From: CAZAYY01 sp964489525
Lineage (GTDB): Bacteria > Chloroflexota > Anaerolineae > Anaerolineales > JABWBV01
DNA length: 64,000 bases
Reading direction: 5' to 3'
Assembly (NCBI GenBank): GCA_964489525.1
Contig: CAZAYY010000003.1
Span: forward strand, 124,001-188,000
Part shown: positions 60,124-64,000 of the stretch, in pieces
How the letters are laid out: each line of letters begins with the position of its first letter
Position numbering within the stretch: the first letter of the stretch is position 1
Position numbers and translations under genes: made by a program
The notes under the pieces: model-generated
What the model saw: only the letters and a program-made list of their open reading frames with translations
What the model was told of the DNA's origin: nothing
Databases searched by the model: none

Positions 60124-62205
60124 ATGAAAGAATACACTACCCAGTTTATTCGCAACATTGCCCTCGCTTCTCACAGCAGCGCTGGAAAAACCACGCTGGC
60201 CGAAGCGCTTCTGCACTTCACAGGCGGCATTAACCGCATGGGCCGGATTGAGGATGGCACCACGGTAAGTGACTTTGAAGAAGAAGAACATCGCCGAAAA
60301 ATTTCACTTTCCACTGCGGTCATTCCGGTTGAATACAAGGATCACAAAATCAATTTCCTTGATACGCCCGGCTTTACCGACTTTGTGGGCGAAATGATCT
60401 CTGCCATGTCTGTGGCCGATGGCGCCCTGGTGCTGTTGGACGCAGTCAGCGGCGCAGAAGTGGGCACCGAATCTGCCCTGGTACAGGCGGCTCGGTTCAA
60501 CCTGCCCGTGTTTGTTGTGGTTAACAAGATGAACCGCGATAATGCCGATTTCAACAAAGCAATAGCCTCCGTACAGGAATTTTCGGATATCCGGCTGCTG
60601 CCCATCCAACTTCCCTGGGGCGAGAAAGAAGCCTTCAAAGGGGTGATTGACCTCCTGGGAATGAAGGCCTACGCCGGCGTGGGCGAGAAAGCGGAACCCA
60701 TCCCGGCTGATTATGCCGACGCTGCTGAAGAAGCCCGCATGGCACTGATGGAAGCAGCCGCAGAAGGCGATGACGAACTGCTGATGAAATACCTGGACGG
60801 CCAGGAACTGACTGCGGAAGAAGTCATGAACGGCCTGCGCAGCGTGGTTCATCGCGGCGCCTACGCCCCGGTGTTGGTTTCTGCTGGCGCGGCCGAAATC
60901 GGCCTGGCCCCCATGCTGAATGCCATTCTCGGCCTGATGCCCGCTCCCAGCGAGCGCGCCCAATTTACTGCGACTGGAAAAGCTGGTGACGAAAAACTCA
61001 CTGTTTCCTCCAGCGGTCCGCTGGCGGCCTATGTTTGGAAAACCACAGCCGACCCTTTTGTTGGCAAAATCACTTACTTTAAAGTAATTTCGGGCGCCAT
61101 GCACGCCGACAGCCGGGTTTGGAACGCTCGTAAAGAGGTGGAAGAGCGCCTGGGTTCCCTGTCCATCATGCGCGGCAAAGAAAATCTGCCGGTTAAGACG
61201 GTGCATGCAGGGGATATCGGCAGCGTGCCCAAGCTGGCCGAAACCGCGACAGGCGACACCCTGTGCGAAAAATCCCATACGCTCACCCTGCCCGCGCCTG
61301 ATTTCCCCCGGGCGCTCTACCGCGTGGCTGTCAGCCCCAAAACCCAGGCCGATTCCACCAAAATGGGCCCAACCCTCACCCGCCTGTGCGAAGAGGATAT
61401 GACCCTCTCCTGGTTCAACGATTCCACCACCAAGCAGTCCATCTTGCAAGGCATGGGCGACCAGCACATTGATGTGGCCATTCGCAAACTGGAATCTAAG
61501 TTCCAGGTTGGCCTGCTCATCGAAGCGCCGCGCGTGCCCTACCAGGAAACCATCACCCGCAGCGGAGCGGCCCAATACCGCCACAAGAAACAAACCGGCG
61601 GCGCAGGCCAATTTGGTGAAGTGCACATGCGGGTGGACCCACTCCAGCCCACCGAAGAAGGCGGCACAGCCTACGAATTTGCTAACGAAGTGTTTGGTGG
61701 AGCAGTGTCCAACAGCTATATGCCCGCCATCGAAAAAGGCGTTAAAAGCGTTATGCTCGAAGGCGTGATTGCTGGATACCCCGTCATTAACGTCAAAGTG
61801 GCCATCACAGACGGTAAAGAACACCCGGTAGACTCCAAACCTGTAGCGTTTGAAATTGCCGGGCGAGAAGCCTTCAAACTGGCCGTGAAAGAAGCCGGCC
61901 CTGTGCTGCTCGAGCCGATTATGAACGTCACCATCACCGTCCCCGAAGCCAACATGGGCGATATTCTCGGCGACCTGAACACCCGCCGGGCCCGCGTCCA
62001 GGGCATGAACACCGAAAAGGGTCGTTCAATTGTCACCGCTACGGTGCCCCTGGCTGAAATGCTGCGCTACACCACCGAGCTGCGCTCCATGACGGGCGGG
62101 CGCGGTGTGTTTACCATGGAAGCATCGCACTACGAAACAGTCCCGCCGCACCAGGCGCAAGAAGTCATTGCTGCCCGCGCCAAGCACCACAAAGAAGAAG
62201 AATAA
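60124..62205 (+). CDS. Elongation factor G paralogue (EF-G-like GTPase)
   Basis: A ribosome-binding translational GTPase of 693 residues with the EF-G domain order. The P-loop SHSSAGKTTLAEAL lies near 16-29 and DTPGFTDF near 80. The base-recognition motif reads NKMNRD near 137, where NKxD is the rule, so the guanine-binding Asp is Asn (AAC at 60535-60537). Domains II to V follow. It has no str operon neighbours (rpsL, rpsG, tuf), so it is probably a second EF-G rather than the main translocase. The ATG at 60124 was chosen for AGGAAGGA upstream and homology; an upstream in-frame ATG at 60037 is unlikely. Confidence 0.9.
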   Translation: MKEYTTQFIRNIALASHSSAGKTTLAEALLHFTGGINRMGRIEDGTTVSDFEEEEHRRKISLSTAVIPVEYKDHKINFLDTPGFTDFVGEMISAMSVADGALVLLDAVSGAEVGTESALVQAARFNLPVFVVVNKMNRDNADFNKAIASVQEFSDIRLLPIQLPWGEKEAFKGVIDLLGMKAYAGVGEKAEPIPADYADAAEEARMALMEAAAEGDDELLMKYLDGQELTAEEVMNGLRSVVHRGAYAPVLVSAGAAEIGLAPMLNAILGLMPAPSERAQFTATGKAGDEKLTVSSSGPLAAYVWKTTADPFVGKITYFKVISGAMHADSRVWNARKEVEERLGSLSIMRGKENLPVKTVHAGDIGSVPKLAETATGDTLCEKSHTLTLPAPDFPRALYRVAVSPKTQADSTKMGPTLTRLCEEDMTLSWFNDSTTKQSILQGMGDQHIDVAIRKLESKFQVGLLIEAPRVPYQETITRSGAAQYRHKKQTGGAGQFGEVHMRVDPLQPTEEGGTAYEFANEVFGGAVSNSYMPAIEKGVKSVMLEGVIAGYPVINVKVAITDGKEHPVDSKPVAFEIAGREAFKLAVKEAGPVLLEPIMNVTITVPEANMGDILGDLNTRRARVQGMNTEKGRSIVTATVPLAEMLRYTTELRSMTGGRGVFTMEASHYETVPPHQAQEVIAARAKHHKEEE

Positions 62206-62227
62206 ACCTTTTTATCGCCAACTTTTC

Positions 62228-62269
62228 CCAGGCGGGGCGGAACCCAGGTTCCCCCCGCCTGGTTTTTTT
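62228..62269 (+). terminator. Terminator after the EF-G paralogue
   Basis: CCAGGCGGGG (62228-62237) and CCCCGCCTGG (62253-62262) form a 10-bp stem, followed by seven T residues. It lies 22 bp after the stop. Confidence 0.95.
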
Positions 62270-62348
62270 AACGCCCACCCCTGAACCGAATCGGGGTAGG
62301 GCGCCGGTTTCTATACAACCTGTGCGCGGATTTCCCAAAATCAGGGTT

Positions 62349-62412
62349 CGGGTTCGCACAGGCGGCGAAGCCAGCCTGTGCGAACCCGAAAAAGGTATGA
62401 TAAAATCTGTCC
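62349..62412 (+). promoter_or_regulatory. 15-bp hairpin and near-start promoter of the solute-binding protein gene
   Basis: CGGGTTCGCACAGGC (62349-62363) and GCCTGTGCGAACCCG (62374-62388) pair perfectly, with a 10-nt loop. TATGATAAAAT follows at 62396-62406, only 6 bp before the ATG. If that is the -10 element, the mRNA would be almost leaderless; no Shine-Dalgarno was seen. The hairpin could instead be a DNA-level operator. Confidence 0.5.
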
Positions 62413-63615
62413 ATGGTCAATGAAATTGAATTCGCCACCATGCTTGGGGAAACCGATGCCCGCGACCGGCTGTTGGACCTTCTTAAAGTCTTTGAAAGCC
62501 GCGAGCGCATTCGAGTGAATGTCATCACCCTGGACTTGAACACAGGCAGCAATGACGTTTTTCAAACTGCCCTGCATCGCAATGGGCCCTGGGTGTCCGA
62601 AATCAGCCCCATCTGGCTTTCCAGCCTGGTGGGAATGAACGCACTGCGGCCAGTTCCAAAGAACATTCAGCAATTAATTGGCGGCGAACCCGCCTACCTG
62701 GGTGGTTTGTGGCAGTCTTGTTTCGTGGGGGGCTCAAGCGACCAGTGGGCTGTACCCTGGACCTCCGGCACTCAACTCATTTTCTACCGCCGCGACCTGC
62801 TGCAGGCCGCAGGCGTGGACGAAACCACCGCCTTCAAAACCATTGAATCCCTGGAACGAACCCTGTCCGCGCTTAAGCAATATGGCGTAGCCCGGCCCAT
62901 CGTGCTTAACACCCGCCAATCCATGAGCACACTGCACCGCATGTCCAGCTGGGTGTGGGGGCATGGCGGCAGTTTTGTGAGTGAAGACGGCCAAACACTC
63001 TTGTTCACCTCACCGGAAACGGTTGCCGGAATGCAGGCATTCTACCGCCTGGCGCGCTATATGGGTGCAGATGCCGCCAATATGGACGACGCCGCCCCGG
63101 CCGATTTGTTCTGGCGCGGTGAGGCTGCAGTTGTGGTGGATGGCCACTGGGTCTATTCTGGGCGGGTCAAAACATCCGATCCAAACCTGGTCAAAAACAT
63201 TGCCTTTTCGGGTCTGCCTGGTGTGCCCTACATTGGCGGCTCCCACCTGGCAGTCTGGCAGCATGCCCGTAACGCCGACCTGGCCTGGAAATTGGTGCGC
63301 TTTTTATCCAATTCACAAATCACCCCGCTTTTTCAAGGCCCCGACCAGATGCTGCCTGCCCGTTGGGACATCTTCCGCTCGATTGGTATGGAGCGTGATG
63401 CGTTCGTGCGCACCTGTGCGGAGTCCATTGACACAGGCCGGGTATTCACCTCAATGCGCGCCGGCATGTTAATTGAAAATCGCATGGCGGCTCCCCTGGC
63501 TGCCATCTGGCAGGAAGCCCTCAAAAACCCCGAAGCCGACCTGGCCGAAGCCATCCACCAACGCATTGCCCCGGTGGAAACCCGCCTGCAGCAAACCCTT
63601 AATGCCGGTTATTAA
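62413..63615 (+). CDS. Family-1 solute-binding protein without a signal peptide
   Basis: 400 residues with the fold of sugar ABC binding proteins (SBP_bac_1): IEFATMLGETDARDRLLDLL near 5-24, WAVPWTSGTQLIFYRRDLLQAAGV near 113, SWVWGHGGSFVSEDGQTLLF near 176 and GEAAVVVDGHWVYS near 236. The protein begins at the first strand with no signal peptide or lipobox, and no in-frame upstream extension was found, so it should stay in the cytoplasm. No permease or ATPase genes are adjacent. It may be an intracellular sugar sensor or a stray binding protein. Downstream, 63616-63714 shows no gene. Confidence 0.8.
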   Translation: MVNEIEFATMLGETDARDRLLDLLKVFESRERIRVNVITLDLNTGSNDVFQTALHRNGPWVSEISPIWLSSLVGMNALRPVPKNIQQLIGGEPAYLGGLWQSCFVGGSSDQWAVPWTSGTQLIFYRRDLLQAAGVDETTAFKTIESLERTLSALKQYGVARPIVLNTRQSMSTLHRMSSWVWGHGGSFVSEDGQTLLFTSPETVAGMQAFYRLARYMGADAANMDDAAPADLFWRGEAAVVVDGHWVYSGRVKTSDPNLVKNIAFSGLPGVPYIGGSHLAVWQHARNADLAWKLVRFLSNSQITPLFQGPDQMLPARWDIFRSIGMERDAFVRTCAESIDTGRVFTSMRAGMLIENRMAAPLAAIWQEALKNPEADLAEAIHQRIAPVETRLQQTLNAGY

Positions 63616-63714
63616 GAACATTTTTTCTACTCCCTCATCCCCCTACTTCACCTTTGGGGCGAAGGCTGGAGGGTGGGCTTGAGCAATTCCCTTTTTTTCT
63701 TACCCCAAAAAAAC

Positions 63715-63746
63715 GCCCGCCTCTTCAACTGAGGCGGGCAGTTTTT
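63715..63746. terminator. Bidirectional terminator between convergent genes
   Basis: GCCCGCCTC (63715-63723) and GAGGCGGGC (63731-63739) form a 9-bp stem with a 7-nt loop. TTTTT follows on the plus strand, and seven A residues precede it for the minus-strand gene. Confidence 0.92.
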
Positions 63747-63754
63747 CACATCCC

Positions 63755-64000
63755 TTATTTGGCTTTGCGCCTGGCCAAGCCAAGCCGCAGAAACGCGAGC
63801 GGTGCACCCCAGCCAATCCAGCCGCCCACAAGGGCATAGCGGATATAGCGCAGCAGGTAAGCCAGTGCTGTGTCTTGCTCGGCCAGCGGGGTTAGAACCA
63901 ACCCCAGCCCACGCCAAAACACCAACACCCCCACCAAACCCACCAGGTAGCGCAGTGCCCGTTTATACCACGGGCCGCTGGCATCCATCCAACCCTGCTG
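63755..64000 (-). CDS. C-terminal part of a membrane protein, perhaps PAP2-like phosphatase (5' end cut by window edge)
   Basis: At least 82 codons, open to the right edge. Two or three membrane helices are visible (RYLVGLVGVLVFWRGLGLVL and RYIRYALVGGWIGWGAPLAF), with a basic end (LARRKAK). The pattern resembles the C-terminal extension of PAP2-family lipid phosphatases in related bacteria, as I recall it, but the catalytic motifs would lie outside the window, so the family is uncertain. An internal ATG at 63988 could be a start, but the frame continues upstream of it. Confidence 0.5.
   Translation of the reverse strand, partial: QQGWMDASGPWYKRALRYLVGLVGVLVFWRGLGLVLTPLAEQDTALAYLLRYIRYALVGGWIGWGAPLAFLRLGLARRKAK

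Noticed and set aside
60304..61824. Minus-strand open frame of 506 codons opposite the EF-G gene
   Set aside because: The plus strand encodes a clear EF-G; the antisense protein is His/Gly/Phe-rich and unlike any family.

Overview
The window is a dense, GC-rich bacterial chromosome segment. The best guess is a member of the Chloroflexota, probably class Anaerolineae. This rests on recognised protein styles: a MurG whose first glycine loop reads GGSGGGVYPAL, a large family-5 solute-binding module, giant secreted beta-sandwich proteins, and a C-terminus ending FLPLVVR. It is inference, because no rRNA is present. No tRNA, rRNA, CRISPR array, transposase or prophage gene was found.

Layout: (1) 1-8.3 kb holds the end of recX, a malic enzyme fused to a phosphotransacetylase domain, a two-gene phosphatase plus fructosamine-kinase operon, an FHA-GAF-cyclase, and a class V aminotransferase of the cysteine desulfurase type. 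(2) 8.5-26.5 kb is a full division and cell-wall (dcw) operon: mraZ-rsmH-ftsL-ftsI-murF-mraY-murD-ftsW-murG-cvpA-like-murC-murB-ddl-ftsQ-ftsA-ftsZ. It starts at a promoter covered by MraZ boxes and ends at terminators followed by three tandem 65-bp hairpin units. (3) 26.8-50 kb holds two giant secreted proteins (3748 and about 2940 residues) and one hypothetical gene, separated by blocks of an interspersed intergenic repeat family. (4) 50-64 kb holds inositol-phosphate synthase, a Pit phosphate transporter with its DUF47 partner, a tightly regulated membrane protein, a three-gene GH4/kinase/deacetylase amino-sugar operon, a phosphomutase-like metalloenzyme with a methyltransferase, an EF-G paralogue, a family-1 solute-binding protein without a signal peptide, and a partial PAP2-like gene.

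The most striking observation is in the dcw operon. murE is absent. The three enzymes around the lipid I/lipid II steps (MurF, MraY and MurG) each lack residues normally treated as catalytic. MraY has SD for DD, a TDGLDG-type motif changed to TGGIEA, and MGDTGS changed to MGNTGT. MurG lacks the His of GGTGGH and the HEQN motif. MurF lacks the carbamylated Lys. MurC, MurB, Ddl, FtsI and FtsW keep their key motifs, and MurD keeps most of its own. Either canonical copies lie elsewhere or this lineage makes its wall precursor differently.

Other leads are: a complete ABC-type solute-binding module buried in the 3748-residue protein between leucine-rich repeats; a 20-bp operator shared by two unrelated genes, with a related site at the mraZ start; and repeat blocks bracketing each giant gene.
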